Source of the DNA: Scilla litardierei
Taxonomy: Eukaryota > Streptophyta > Magnoliopsida > Asparagales > Asparagaceae
Direction: 5' to 3'
Length of the DNA stretch: 64,000 bases
Assembly (NCBI GenBank): GCA_030789695.1
Contig: JAULAV010003358.1
Span: 1-64,000 of the forward strand
This document shows positions 23,406 to 35,758 of this stretch, piece after piece (the first letter of the stretch is position 1; each line of letters opens with the position of its first letter). The position numbers and the translations under genes are program-made. The notes below the pieces were generated by a model. It searched no databases and was not told where the DNA came from. It was given only the letters and a program-made list of their open reading frames with translations.

Positions 23406-23913
23406 TATTTTCACATCCCAGGTCGTCCTGCGAGGGCTCGAGCCCTAAGGCGCGTAGTCGGCCTACTCGGAGGAGCTTCGATTTTAGGGTTGGAGATTTA
23501 TGGAAGAACTTGTTGAACAGAAACTTCTTCATTGAGCTGCCTATGTCGAGTGGCCTCGATGTCTGCATCGAGACGTCTTTATTGGGCCTCTATCTCTTCG
23601 TTGGGCTCCTCTGTCGGGCGGCTGCTTCTTCTTCGATCTGGGGGTGAAGGCTGCGCCTCACGTTCAGGGGTTGAGGGGGGAACAGTGGACATTTCGTCCA
23701 CGCCCGTGCCCCAATCATTCATCATCTTTGTAAAGGCTTCAAAGCCTTGGTGAACAGCACGGGCCGAGGCAGGAATAGTCTCCGTCGTCCCCTCAGGGGT
23801 ACATCTGCCAAGGAAGTCCCTCCAGGATGATGTAACTCGTCCTCTATAGGCTGTTTGCCCCTGTCATGGCTGGGATTGAGCTGTGTTGGGTTAGACATGG
23901 GTGTGACCCTAAG

Positions 23914-23931
23914 TTCCCACAGACGGCGCCA
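23914..23931 (-). other. Primer binding site of element D
   Basis: The minus strand reads TGGCGCCGTCTGTGGGAA, 2 bp from the LTR. This PBS type is common in Tat-lineage Ty3 elements. Element F has the same site with three transitions (46034-46051). Confidence 0.8.
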
Positions 23932-23933
23932 AC

Positions 23934-25041
23934 TGATGCGGGTCAGATCCGCACACAATGAAATTTGTATTGATGTGGGGAACCAAGGGCACGATGGTTA
24001 CAAGTTTGGAAGGGAAGACGAGGCTAATCACGATCTGAGGATCTCAAGGTCGCCCGTCAGTCGGAGTAGGTTGCCCTTTAGTTGGTGAAGGTCGCTCGCT
24101 GGTTGACGAAAATCGCCGCAGGTCACGCGTCCGTTGGCAGCTGGGGCAAACTTCCTGCAAGGTGAGCAACTCGTCAGAAAGGCTGGGCAGGCTGTTTGCC
24201 CATAGCCCTTCGATGCCTAAGTCAGCATGTGACTTATTTGGAGAACGTCAGGCACCAGGACGATCTTAAAGGCAGATCGGCGCCGGCGTGGCGGACTAGT
24301 GTGGAAGGCACAAATATGTGGAAGATATTCAGCCTTTAGTATAGAAATGAATGTGTTGGAGATTTAACTGACCAATCCATGAACCAACCAGCCTCCTCCT
24401 CATTGGAGGAGAGGGGGTATTTATAGGGCTGAGAGGCGGTTGCTTGCCATCCTGTCAGTTGTCAAATCAATCCAGCTGGCACACGAGTGGTAAAGTGATA
24501 AGGTGGCGAGCGGTGTCAGAGATATTTTCTGCATTGATGGTGTCAAATGCATCAGGCTGTCAGAGCCATAAATGTCAGGTGCGATTTCAGAAGGCTATCA
24601 GGCGGCGAAGCGGCCAGGTATGCTTTTTTCAGACTTTGTCTGTAGTGACATTGGTAGTGATATTTGTGGCGGGTTGCCTCCTTCCTTGGGCGGACTGCTT
24701 CGGGGCAGAGAGGTAGGCGAGCTGCCTCCAGGGTGAGCCACTCTGGGGCAAGCCACTCTGGGGCGAGCTAGCATAGAACGTGTGTGGTCAGCCGGAGACT
24801 CTTCTCTTCAATTCGAACGACGAGCTAGTCGCTCTGCTTGGACGAGCTTCTCTAAGACTCGGGCAATTTGGCGGGCCATGACTTGGACTTGGTTGACAAG
24901 CTTGGCGGTAGGCAAGGGCGCGCTGCTCTGAGCCTCGGCGAGCTCTCCTTAGTCTTGGCGAACTGGTCCTCATTGATGAGGATTGTTGATGGGTTATTTG
25001 AGTTGGCCTTTATCACCTAGGCCGGCTTTTAGGGCGTAACA
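23934..25041 (-). repeat. Right (5') LTR of element D
   Basis: This 1108-bp LTR begins TGATGCGGGTCAG in plus orientation and ends GGGCGTAACA, followed by AGATT. Confidence 0.88.
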
Positions 25042-25046
25042 AGATT

Positions 25047-25204
25047 ATACCTGTTGGGGGCCCAATTCGAATCCCCAAAGTGCAGTAATTATTGCAGGAC
25101 TTCTTCAATGGGAAGGAGCTCTTCAAGTCAGTCAATCTCGACGATGTGGCTTATGGTACCACAGTTCAGGTTGTGATCATCACGGGCGAAGACGACGAGA
25201 AGGT
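25047..25204 (+). pseudogene. HSP70 fragment, piece 2
   Basis: The frame reads PVGGPIRIPKVQ, a TAG stop in place of a Gln codon, then [16 protein letters not shown] and [17 protein letters not shown]. This is the HSP70 region with [18 protein letters not shown] and AVAYGAAVQAAIL. Relative to the family one residue is missing before VAYG. It ends at AAGGT, the target duplication of element C. Confidence 0.88.
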
Positions 25205-26872
25205 TGCCTCGCTCAAAATAGTGTGAGCTAATACTCCCAAGCATAGGAGATCGTGCAAGTAGTGCCTGGAGAGACCAGAATAGAATCCACTGGACAAATA
25301 GACCTGAAATAATACAAATTCAACTATCAAAGAAAATATATAGATGAGAGAGAAACCACCTTTGTGAAGGAGAAAAATGATTTAACGATCGGTATCAAAA
25401 GAGTAACTCCTACAAAGTAGTACGGTGTTGCGAAAGTTTGGTTATCAATGAGATGAATATGCAATGGTTGTGACTTCATTAGGAATTTGTAATCGCAGAA
25501 ATATCATGACTTTTAACATCACACCTTCACCCCATCAAGGCGTGACGACGTCAAAAGATGAATCGATAAAAACTAGTTAAAATACCCGTATATACATTAC
25601 TAGCAACGTTGATTTCATTAAACGATAAGCACAATGATATGTCCTGATTAGAGAACATGAGGTAACTAGCCTTATCAGGGCCTAGCTATAAAGGACATCA
25701 ATAATATCGACAATGAATAATACCCAATAAATACGATGTAGAAATCAACGTTATGAGCAATTTTAACGTGATTTTAAGGCTAAAGACATGAAATTCTACG
25801 ATTACATACTCCTAATTACATCACAACCATAGCACAAGGAGATTAGCCACTCATGGTGAAAGAAAAATCACGTTTCATAGATGAATACATCGTTCAAATA
25901 TCAAAATACAATGAAAAAGCACTAAATACGGGGTATAAGTTCAAGAATCTATCACCAAATCTCCAAGATAAACACCCAAACTCTCTGGATTTAAGAAAAA
26001 TAGGCTCTGGAATTTATCAGCAACTTCCTCCAGAGAAATACGCACAGTAGCCGTCTCAAAAGCCCCAAAATACGCCAGAATACCACAAAACCCCTAGAAA
26101 ACGCTTAAATAATAACATTGCGGGTTTTAGGGGGTTAACGGGTTCAAACCCGATCCAATATCCATAAGAACCCAAATCCACAGCCGCTTGAAATCGTGGC
26201 CATTCGATCCAGGCGGGATCGAACCTCCACACGATGCGTGTCCCCACTGCCCGCTTCCTTCGCCCGCGTTCGCATCCGATCCGACTCCATCTCGGAGTAA
26301 ATCAGGATCGTCGGATCTGATCGCAACGGACGTGATTTCGCTGCGTCGCTCCGTATCCGACTGCAAGCGGGCCTCGTCTTAGCCCGTTGGATGCAAGCGG
26401 GAATGCACACGATCTTGCCATGTGGCCCATAGAGTCTCCGCCCCCTTCAGTTTTTAGCTTCGTGTGATGGCTGTTGGATCGCTGGGGCAACGGCTCAGAT
26501 TGAGCCACATCGCCCCAGCGGGCTGAGAGGCGGGCATATGTACGCCTACCGTATTTTCGTATTTTCTCGCGTATTTCTCGCGTATTTCACCATTTAAATT
26601 GTATTTTACATTCAAAAATTCACAGTAATTAGCACAGATCTCAGAAAAATACAAATAAATAGTCGTTAGAATTGTGAGATCGAGATCTAGCCATGAAAAA
26701 TATAAAAAGGCAAAAATACTCAATATAATTCATATTTTGTGCACAAATCAATGGTTTTCTCTAATAAATGATGATATACAAAATACGAACGTATTAGAGA
26801 CCAATTAAGCATCATATACACACAAAATAGTGCTAGATAAGGGGTTAATTATGCAATATTCACCCCGAATCT
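25205..26872 (-). repeat. Left (3') LTR of element C
   Basis: It begins TGCCTCGC in plus orientation. Its inner end GAATCT replaces the GAATCA of the other copy. A small plus-strand ORF at 25853-26050 recurs in the other LTR and is not a gene. Confidence 0.88.
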
Positions 26873-28017
26873 CACACACCGCAACTAGCGTTTTGCTAGT
26901 CTCTAGCAAAGTGAGCGAAATATGATATCAAATATACGCCTAGATCACCTTAGCAGCTCTCAACTCACTCACCACCATATTACAATGACAAAAGAAGATG
27001 TCCACACACCACTGTCAAGATTTCATGCTCATAAAATAATGGTACTCATGGGTTTAAGGATGAAGAACAAGTATCTCTCAAATGGTCATGAAATCGACTT
27101 GACTTCACTATCCATTACTTCATAGCGTATAATATGCAAAATCAATGGCTTACACCTTTCAATCAGAAATTCTAACTTGGAGCGTAGATGTATCATGTAA
27201 CAATCATAAAGAATAGAATGGTATCAAGACATACACACGTTAATCTTCATTCATAGGAAATCACACCATATCTTGTGCTTTCATTAAGCTTTGGAAATTC
27301 TCTTGCCTTGCTAATTACACACACTTGTTCTCTCTTTTTTTCTCTCTTTTATTACTTTCGCGTAACTCGCATAAAGCAACATTTGCGGAAAAAGTTATAA
27401 CTTGGATCGCTCCATCAAATAAATGAGTTTCTGGTCAATGGCTCCCAAATCAGACGATAATAGGGCATTAGGCCAAAAAGGACCCCTCGAACCGTACTAC
27501 TCGAGCCAACCAAATTATTTATTTAGTGACCTACTTATTCTTTTTTTTTATGTTTCTTCATTTTTTTCTCATTTTCATTTTCTTTCTTTCTTTTTTTTGT
27601 GTGTGCATAAATAACTTAGCAAGATCGCTTCCTCTACTTAACTCTTTCACAATAATGGGTTATCCTAATCATTTCAAAAGACAGTGTACACTTTCTATCC
27701 AGAATCACACAAAGCATGCAAATAGCAATGAATAGGAGATAGAAAGCAATGCTCCAGTTATTTTGTGAACTAGTGATGCATGAACCTTGGTGTGTTCCAT
27801 TGAAAACATACGATTTGCTAATTCATAACCTCTAGATTCATTAAGTCATCAATCAATCCCGCCCTTAAGATATATCAACAGAAATTTGCCAAGAGTACTA
27901 GCATTCATGTCAAATGAGACTGAAATATTTAACAATAGTGGTGAAAGACAATGAAGCACATGTGTACAGTGGTGAATAGATTTCAAGAATTTTCATCACA
28001 TAAGGTTCATCTCTAGG
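26873..28017. other. 3' untranslated region of element C
   Basis: No ORF resembles an envelope-like or second-ORF product. There are T-rich and CTTTCTTT-type simple stretches near 27530-27600. TSD of B (TGAGT) starts at 28018. Confidence 0.6.
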
Positions 28018-28022
28018 TGAGT

Positions 28023-29614
28023 TGACGTCCCCCGGGTTTTGCGCGTTTGCACGTGTGCAATATGTGTTTTGGGGCGTGAGATTTAAATATTTGTAACCGC
28101 AAGCGCACGGTGTTGTAGTGTGGCTTGGGGGTCGAACTCAAGGAGGCGTGGATGTGCTTGTGTCAAGAAGGATCAAATTCACCCCATGGGCGAGCTAGCC
28201 CGAATCGGATGATGGGTTGTCACGAAAAATAGAATGCGAGGGATAAACAATATAAAGGGAAAACCCGGGACTTCGGTTTCCACCTTATCGTGCGATTCTC
28301 TCCGATACGGCCTACGGGTAGGATAGCGGTCAGAATTAGGGTCTAAAGGTGAGACGTTGCCTCTAAGAGTGATACCAGTGTCCCATGGGCCCGATATTCT
28401 GGTCGGTGCCAAGGATGATGCACCGGACTTCCCGGGTTCGATCAGTGGGCATTCCCATGTCCATTAACACTGACCGACTCCGAGAGCACTAAGCTCGCAA
28501 CGATAACTACCAACGTCTCATCCTGCTGCTCCCGCGCGCTAGGATTCGATGTCTACGCTAAGGGCGTGAGCTATGGCTAGGGGGTCAACCGCTAAGTTTA
28601 TTCACCCTTGGCCCAACGGTCAAAGGCGGTCTTTTCCCGCCGATGACAATAAAACACCCCACGTAACTGGTAGATTTCTAGTCCCTATCGATTTCCTAGT
28701 CCTATGGACGCATCGGGGAGGACCCACGAAGGGGTTTCTACCAAAATCCCAGATTTGGGAACTACTCACACATATTTACTAAAAAAGCGATCTAAATAGA
28801 AATCGACCGTTAGAAACATGATCAGGCGATTGAAAAGTAGTAAGAGCAATGCTAATAACACTATATTAAAGTTTAACAAAGATCGGAAAACTTACAAATA
28901 TCTGAAAAATTACAGCCGTCAAGAGAGAGAAAAAACAGCAAAAAATAACATATCTCGTTTCTGTAAAACCAAGGGGTCCTATTTATAGAATACGATATCA
29001 CCCGATCGGTTGAGAAGTCAACCGATCGGGTGACCTGCTTCGTTTCTTCGTTAGTTCAGCACGGGACTTCACCCGGTCTCGTGGCACGGTCGGTTGAGGG
29101 TTGAAGCTGATCGGTTGGATCTTCGTGCCGTCAGGTGAACCGGTCGGTTGAGCTCTCTGTGTCTTGGCTTCGAAGAATTGGCTACAGGTGAACCGATCGG
29201 GTGAAGGTCACCCGATCGGTTGGCATTCAGCATCAAAAATCCAAAGAGTTGGGGCGTTTGAACCGGCCTCTGAACCGACCGGTTGACTTTCCGCCCGCTT
29301 CAGCTTATGTCCGGGTAGTGCACGCGTGCATCACCCGATCGGTTGGAAGTGACCAACCGGTCGGGTGAGGGGCTGAAAGATGCGATCTTCGTCGTTTGAC
29401 CCCCTGGATCATGCGTGACACCTCTCGTTGCTCCGGGGACTCATGATATCATCGTTATATGTCCCCTACGCCGGTAAACTCCTGCAAAATACAAACAACA
29501 CGGAAAAGTGAAAGAAAACAAGAAAACACAAGAAAATGAATACAATACGGCGGAAAACAACGGAAAAACACAAAAGAAAACGTGTGTGAATATATGAAAT
29601 ATAAACGCACGTCA
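28023..29614 (-). repeat. Left (3') LTR of element B
   Basis: This 1592-bp LTR has a motif array at about 28995-29370 and TATA-like CTATAAATAGG at 28978-28990, both read on the minus strand. Confidence 0.93.
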
Positions 29615-29630
29615 AAATCCCCCAAGCTGA
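29615..29630 (-). other. Polypurine tract of element B
   Basis: The minus strand reads AGCTTGGGGGATTT immediately before the 3' LTR. Confidence 0.75.
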
Positions 29631-31378
29631 ACCCTTCCTCGTCCTCGAGGAAGACAAGTGAGAGTAGGAGCTCAGAGGGAGAAAATAGAGAGGAAGAGAG
29701 GAAAGGAGAAAACAGAAAATCCAAAATCGCCCGTCAGAGCCAGCAAAATCAAAAACACACACCAAGCTAACAAACACCAAATCACACCACTAAACCGAGG
29801 AATACGAGTCCAAACAAGTGCCGTGGGCCCACGCCGTGAAGCGCGAGTGAGTGTGGTCGTGTGCTAGCAATCGGTGTCACTATCTACATTGTGCAATAAG
29901 CTCCATATACACAAATCTAAGAGATGACCCAAATATCGATTCGATCGGAATAAAGTGGTGAACATATGGCTCAAGCATGCAAGAGAGGAGTATGAGAATA
30001 GAAATGCATCATGTGTCAGGGACTCCACAACTAGGGTTAAGGAAATCACCACACTATAGCCTAGATAATAGCTAGAAATTCCCTATTCCAAGTGTTTTCG
30101 AAAGCCACGGGGGTTGAGATGATGTGGAGTAGAACGCTCGGTGCAAATTCTCGCCTTCCCTTTATTCTTGGTAAGTAGGAAAATATTCACACTCATACAC
30201 TTTTTTTTGGGTTTTGGATATATGTATTTTTAGGCTTTTTGGCTATACAATTTTCTCTTTTCACTTCTTTTTGGGTTTTTCCCTTCTTTTTTTGAATTTT
30301 TGGGTTTTTGGCTATACACATGTGTACTCTCCCAAGTGGGAGAACGGTACACGACGAGGGGATTTGCACCAAGTAAAACAAAAAAGAAGTCGGATTCTAG
30401 ACACTTGGGCAAGGGAGATATTTCACTAATCAGATCGTAGGCTAAATGGGTTATCTTGGTCCTAACTGTGGAATCCCAACACATGCGAAATGAAGCATAC
30501 GATATATATATGCATGCATACAGAAGCAGATAGGAGAAGCAAATACCGCATATTCAAATCGAAACATGATAATCTAGGGGTCATTCCTGGACAGGTATAT
30601 AAAATAAAATCACAAAGTAGAAGCACACCAAACACTAGTCACGACACACGACTCACAAAAAGGCAAAGTGGACCCACGATGCATGAAATGCAAGAGGACT
30701 CGACTTCCTAGGGTTAGTGAATGTGATTATCGATGCCATGCTAGGCGTGTGTGATTTTGTGGCAATTCATCATAGGGTTCATCTCTAGGAGAAAGAGATG
30801 AAAAAGAAGAAAAGAAAAATAAAAACACAATGAAAAGAACTCAAAAACGAAAAAGAAAGACTCAAATGACGCACAAAGTGCGAATCCCCCAAGCTGAAGT
30901 TTGCATTGCCCTCAATGCAATAGAATTAAATACGGGAGGGCAATGAGTATGGGGGGAATACGCACTGACACAAAAAGACACGAAAGGCAAGAAAATCACA
31001 CAAACGAAACTGAAAATAAGAAGAAAAATAAAAATCACACCACACGACATATAAACAGAAATTAAAATAAATGAAACAAAAGGAAAAGCACACGACACAA
31101 CAAAGAAACAAACATACAAAGAAAAACGACACACGACAGCACACAGAAAAATTTGACTTCCCCCAAGCTAGACATGACAATGCTAGCAAGATGATATGAT
31201 CGTGAAAATGCAGAGATATGCAAGGGGGATGTCAGTAAAAGAAAAGAATGGAAATAACAATAAAAAAGGAAGGGACTGGATGCATGAATGGGTCCTCCCC
31301 CTAGCTGTGGTAAAGCAGGGCCCCGCAAAGACAGATGGGCACTAAAAACAGGGGAGGCAAAAGCAGGATGGGAAAATA
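29631..31378. other. Non-coding 3' interior of element B
   Basis: This matches A from base 1 to about 1050 from 30207 onward. It contains a single CTCCCAAGTGGGAG copy (about 30328-30341) and two further CCCCCAAGCT modules (about 30886 and 31157). I see no gene; small ORFs are A-rich or T-rich low complexity. Confidence 0.6.
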
Positions 31379-31783
31379 TCAAGCAGCGGCACCACCCTCT
31401 GGGGGTGGTGATGAGGGCCTGTGCTGAGGACCAGGAGTGGTGGGGGGTGGGATGTGAAGCTCGGAAACATCGGGTGAGTCAGTGCGAATGTGACGAATGA
31501 GGGTTTGAAGGACGGGCAGGTCACGCTCGACTGACTGCTGAGTTGCCTGACCACCAACTCCAGCTAGGAGGAGCATGGACATGAACCGGTCGGCTTGGTC
31601 GTCGTCATGGAATGACACCTCGTATTCGGCATCGCCAATATAAACGGGGTCAGAGGGGCGTGGGGTGGTGGATGAATTGGTGGCGGTGGTGGGTTGGGTG
31701 GAGGATTGTGTGCGACGAGAGTGCCGGGTGGGTCTAGGGTTGGAAGTGCTGGCGTCGGTGGGTTTAGCGCGGCGATGAGGCAT
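31379..31783 (-). CDS. Short intact second ORF of element B (134 aa)
   Basis: This open frame starts MPHRRAKPTDAS at 31783, 12 bp from a (GT)n tract, and ends at 31379 in PPPEGGAAA. It has a basic, Ser/Thr/Pro-rich N-terminal half, an acidic middle (YIGDAEYEVSFHDDDQADRF) and a leucine-rich segment (RDLPVLQTLIRHIRTD). That last segment resembles the ERNVAAIIHLLTHVH stretch of A's longer ORF. Compared with A, the central Athila-ORF domain is missing, so this is an internally deleted but uninterrupted version. The function is unknown. It lies about 470 bp downstream of a TATA-like box (32255-32265). It could also be a chance survivor. Confidence 0.5.
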   Translation of the reverse strand: MPHRRAKPTDASTSNPRPTRHSRRTQSSTQPTTATNSSTTPRPSDPVYIGDAEYEVSFHDDDQADRFMSMLLLAGVGGQATQQSVERDLPVLQTLIRHIRTDSPDVSELHIPPPTTPGPQHRPSSPPPEGGAAA

Positions 31784-31793
31784 TGTGCAGGAG

Positions 31794-31794
<1 letters not shown>

Positions 31795-31858
<64 letters not shown>
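31795..31858. repeat. (GT)n microsatellite upstream of the second ORF of B
   Basis: About 32 GT units lie in the leader at the same position as the shorter tract in A (3075-3108). Confidence 0.95.
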
Positions 31859-31859
<1 letters not shown>

Positions 31860-32254
31860 AAAATACGATGGATACACACTAACACGGCAAACGAGCAAAA
31901 TGAAATTCTTGGGCTAAATAAAAAAATTAAGCTAAGGAGCGAGGTTACCCAATTGAGATGAAGATCGCTACTCGTAGACGCCCCAACGCAACGCAACAGG
32001 AACACGTGTGAAGCTGCGGCGAATCCTTTCAGCAAATTTCGAAAATGGGGGGGAATGGGCGAAAATTAGGGCTTTGTGTGCGGGCGAAATCAAAGAGGAA
32101 GGGGGAGAAATCAATGGAGAGATGGAAAAGGAGAGGGGAGAGATCGATTAGGGTCAGTTGAGAGGAAGAACAAGGTCGGGCGAAGGCGGAGGAGTCGAAA
32201 CGGCGATCGGAAATTCGAAATCGGGCGAGGACGGAACGAACGGGCGGAGGGCGA

Positions 32255-32625
32255 CTATATATAGGATTTTAAGTCGAACCGATCGGGTGAAAAGTCACCC
32301 GATCGGTTGACTTTAAGGTCGAAATTATTGCTGAAAGTTGGCTACAGGCGAACCGGTCGGTTGATAACTCACCTGATCGGTTGGCCGCTCCACAAATTTT
32401 CCCGAGAGTTTGGTACAGCTCACCCGATCTGTCACCCGATCACGCTTCATATCAACCGATCGGTTGATCATTTCCCAAAAATTCCCGAGACTTCAGCCCC
32501 AATTCACCCGGTCTGCCAAGCAGTCTCACATGCCTTCACTCGATTGGTTCGTTGAGCGACTGATACGGCCAGCAGCTGATACATCCCAACCGATCGGTTG
32601 AGTTATCAACCGATCGGTTGGGGCC
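32255..32625 (-). promoter_or_regulatory. Internal promoter-like module of element B
   Basis: On the minus strand about nine variants of ACCGATCGGTTGA (for example at 32278, 32296, 32350, 32453 and two at 32586-32620) precede CCTATATATAG (32255-32265). A pyrimidine-rich, plant-leader-like stretch then runs to the ATG at 31783. The layout copies that of the element's LTR (36721-37110). The function is inferred from position and similarity. Confidence 0.58.
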
Positions 32626-32754
32626 TTGTTTTCTGCAAAAGTGCACAAATGGCCTAAGTCCCTCAACGGAAGTTCTTGCGGCTGGATTTATTTAATAAAA
32701 TAGAAAAAATAAAGTTAAAAATAGTCCTAAAAATTGGAAACAAAGGTTTAGAGC

Positions 32755-32822
32755 ATGGGTTACCTCCCATGAAACGCTTTTGTTTAACGTCGTTAGCTCG
32801 ACGCCCGTAGATGATGTTCAAG
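32755..32822 (-). other. Conserved post-pol block of element B
   Basis: The minus strand contains GACGTTAAACAAAAGCG and GGGAGGTAACCCATGC, matching A at 4010-4075. It follows protease directly because pol is absent. Confidence 0.65.
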
Positions 32823-35552
32823 GTGGGCGATACGGGTGATGCCCAAAGTCTGTCATCGCTTCAGCTTCAGAGCTGGTATCTCTTGGCGTAGTCAGTGGCG
32901 ACAAGAAAACTTGTTCGATGACTCTCCCTTTGTTGACGGGGTCCGGGGGCTTCTCCCTAATATTGGCGTCCACCGCCACTCGTTTAAGGATCCGGACCTC
33001 ATCCCCGGTGAGCCCCATGGGCTCTTGCCTTTTCTCCTCGTAGGAGGAGCCTTTGGGAATCCGGGAGGGATCGTGTGTGCCGCTTTCGGTATCCCAGCAA
33101 CATCATTCTTCTTTGGGCCGACTGGTTCTTCTGAGTCCCCCAAGCTATCGGGGGGATTTCTCGAAAGAATTTCCCAGGAGATTTCCTCCACATCTCTCTC
33201 TTCTTCTAACTCCAGCACATTGCATCTTGGGTCATCTGGGGGATCGGGGTGCTCCATCGACAAACCCAAGTCAAACTCGACTTTTTTGGTGCCGACGTTT
33301 AGGGAAAGTTTCCCATTATTCACATCGATTAATACGTCGGCAGTGGCCATGAAAGGCCGTCCAAGAATGATGGGGGTGTGTGCATCCTCAGGCATGTCCA
33401 TGACAACGAAGTCCATAGGCACATGCACCCCTCTAACATTGACAGGAAGGTCATCAACAACCCCCATCGGATACTTTACCGAACAGTCTGCAAGCTGTAG
33501 GGTCATTCCGGTGGGCTCCAAGTCGCCCATTCATATCCTTTTATATAGCGACAATGGCATCAAACTGACGCTCGCTCCAAGATCGACGAGCGCACGATGT
33601 ATCTTTACCTCCCCGATCTCACAAGGGATAGAGAAGCTCCCCGGGTCTTTAAGCTTAGGAGGATTTGCTCGCTGGATAAGAGCACTACATTCTGCCGTCA
33701 GAACGACTTTCTCCTTTCTAGAACCCTTTGTCACCAAATCCTTGAGGAATTTCGCGTCGGATGGTATGGTCTCTATAGCTTCAAGGAAGGGGATTTGCAA
33801 GCTTAGATCCTTGACCATGGCAAAGAATTTGCCATACTTCTCGTCTATCTTGGCTTGGGCTAACCGTTGCGGAAAAGGCACAACGGGATTGAATACCCTG
33901 AGGCTCCCTTCCTCATCCTTTTTCTTCTCCTCTTCAGGAACTCCCTCTGGAGTTGTTGGCTTTGGCGACGAAGCACCGGCGTCATTCAATTTTTCGATTG
34001 GTCGTTCTACAACCAATGGTGCTTCCAGTTCCTTTGGGGGCACTCTTGCGGGGATTTGTGTTCCGCTCCTCAAGATGATAGTGGACACGTTCGCATGCTC
34101 GTGCGTGAGTGCCAAGGTCTGATTTGCTCCCCTCGGGTTCACCTCCGGTTGTGGCGGCAATAAGTTTTGCGACCTTGAAAGGTTCGCCACTTGTAACCCC
34201 AGCTGGGTTACTTGGTCCGTGAGAGCCTGGTGTCCCATTTCCAGCTTCAAATTTATCTTCTCCTGGTTGGATATATATTGAGTCAATAGGGACTCAACTG
34301 GAGAGATCGCCCTTTGTTGGCCATATTGCTACTGCTGCTGAACTGGTTGCTGATTCCTGGGAGCATATTGCCGATATTGCTGCTGAGGTTGCTGCTGCTG
34401 AAACTGCTGCTGTTGAGGCCTAGCTGGCTGATATACCTGTTGTTGCTGCGGCTGAGGCGGCGACTGCTGATACGGTGCCTGGTAACTAAGGTTGAGATGA
34501 TTCCGGTTGTTTGAAGAGTAGGCCAGGTTGGAGTTGGTTCATGCTGGAAAAGGCGCATTCCCCGTAGGATTGTAAAATAACGCGCTCGCCTGATCCAACG
34601 GTGGTGAGATGCTGCCACCATCGAATTCTCCAAAGACTTCGGCTTCCACTGCCGCAATATGTTGCGTACCGGCACCACCGGCTCCTACCATCAATGCGGA
34701 GATCTGGGTCGACAGCAAGTCAAACTTGCTGGATAATTTGTCGACGTCCTCGACCCTGTGGATACACCCAGATCTAGGTGTGGCTCTCTCGTCACACCAC
34801 TGCTCATTGTTTGATGCCATATTTTCCAGAATCTGTCCGGCATCTTCTTCGCTTCTTGACATAAAAGACCCTCCAGCCGCGGCATCCATGGAAGATTTTA
34901 AATCGTCCCTAATCCCATTATAGAACAGATTTATGATCTACCACTTGGGGAGCTCATGGTGGGGACATCTTCGTTGCATTTCCTTATATCTCGTCCAAGC
35001 TTCATGCAAGGACTCGTGGCTGGCCTGGGAGAAGGAGGAGATCTCACTCCTCAGCTTCATGGTCTTCCCCGAAGGAAAGAACTTCATCAGGAAAGCATTT
35101 GAGAGCTTCTCCCAGGTGTTGAACGTATTTGGGTCCTTCCCCCTAAGCCACAGCTTGGCCTTATCTCGCAGAGAGAAGGGGAATAGCTTCAGACGGATCG
35201 CCTCAGTTGTGACACCGTTTATCCGGAAGGTGTCACATTTCTCCAAGAAGGAGTCCAAATGTTCGATGGGGCTCTCCATGGGTGCCCCCGCGAATTGATC
35301 CTGCTGGATCCACGTCACCAAAGACGGCTTAAGCTCGAAGCTTTACACCGTAATAGCAGGAGGACGAATGGCGGAGGTGGACTCGATGGATGGCATCGAG
35401 TACTCCAGCAAGGACTTGTGAGGTGGGGTGTTCTCCCCCATGGTTTCCGGCTCTTCTCTTCTTCGCTTCTCGGTGGCCAAACGCCTTAGGGTGGCGTTTA
35501 TCTCAGGATCAACGGGAATCAAGTCGTCGAGACTTCTTGAACTCCTGCGCAT
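32818..35552 (-). pseudogene. gag-pro of element B
   Basis: It starts at the MRRS Met as in A. Gag core: HLDSFLEKCDTFRINGV, LKLFPFSLRDKAKLWL, HESLHEAWTRYK; a Q-rich region near 34320-34460; a spacer ending GANQTLALTHEHANVS. Protease: ALVDLGASVSLMPLSLY and then GRPFMATADVLIDV. The reading frame is kept from 35552 to about 33025, with five point stops (near 35340, 34937, 34538, 34327 and 33531). Four of these fit C-to-T changes. A 1-base deletion near 33025 shifts the C-terminal tail. RT should follow protease but is absent. Confidence 0.88.
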
Positions 35553-35733
35553 TAAAAACAACAAACACCCGTGAAGCGAAAAGTGGGAAAGAAACAGATG
35601 AAATAAAAAAATAAAAATAAAAATAAAAAAATAAAATAGAAATGGAAAGAGAAGAATGCGAAAATTATCCCGAGGTACAGATGTGAGCTAGACTCAAGGG
35701 TTCATGAAATCCTAAAATAACAAGCACGTTGCC

Positions 35734-35751
35734 TCCCCGGCAACGGCGCCA
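35734..35751 (-). other. Primer binding site of element B
   Basis: The minus strand reads TGGCGCCGTTGCCGGGGA, the canonical Athila-type (tRNA-Asp-like) PBS. Confidence 0.85.
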
Positions 35752-35758
35752 TAAAGCT

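Larger units (their letters stand above)
20377..25041 (-). mobile_element. Element D: non-coding Tat-like LTR element with internal tandem repeats
   Basis: LTRs at 20377-21525 and 23934-25041 are flanked by the target duplication AGATT (20372-20376, 25042-25046). The PBS beside the right LTR sets the minus orientation. The 2.4-kb internal region encodes no Gag or Pol. It holds five 111-bp tandem units between two copies of a ~480-bp direct repeat. The LTRs differ by about 10-12% in the part compared by eye, mostly transitions, making this the oldest well-bounded insertion here. It is a non-autonomous (LARD-like) element. Confidence 0.88.

Noticed and set aside
32836..34122. 428-aa plus-strand ORF
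   Set aside because: It is antisense to the gag-pro frame of B, is Ser/Arg/Thr-rich, and A's matching plus-strand sequence is broken. It is a shadow of a GC-biased coding frame.
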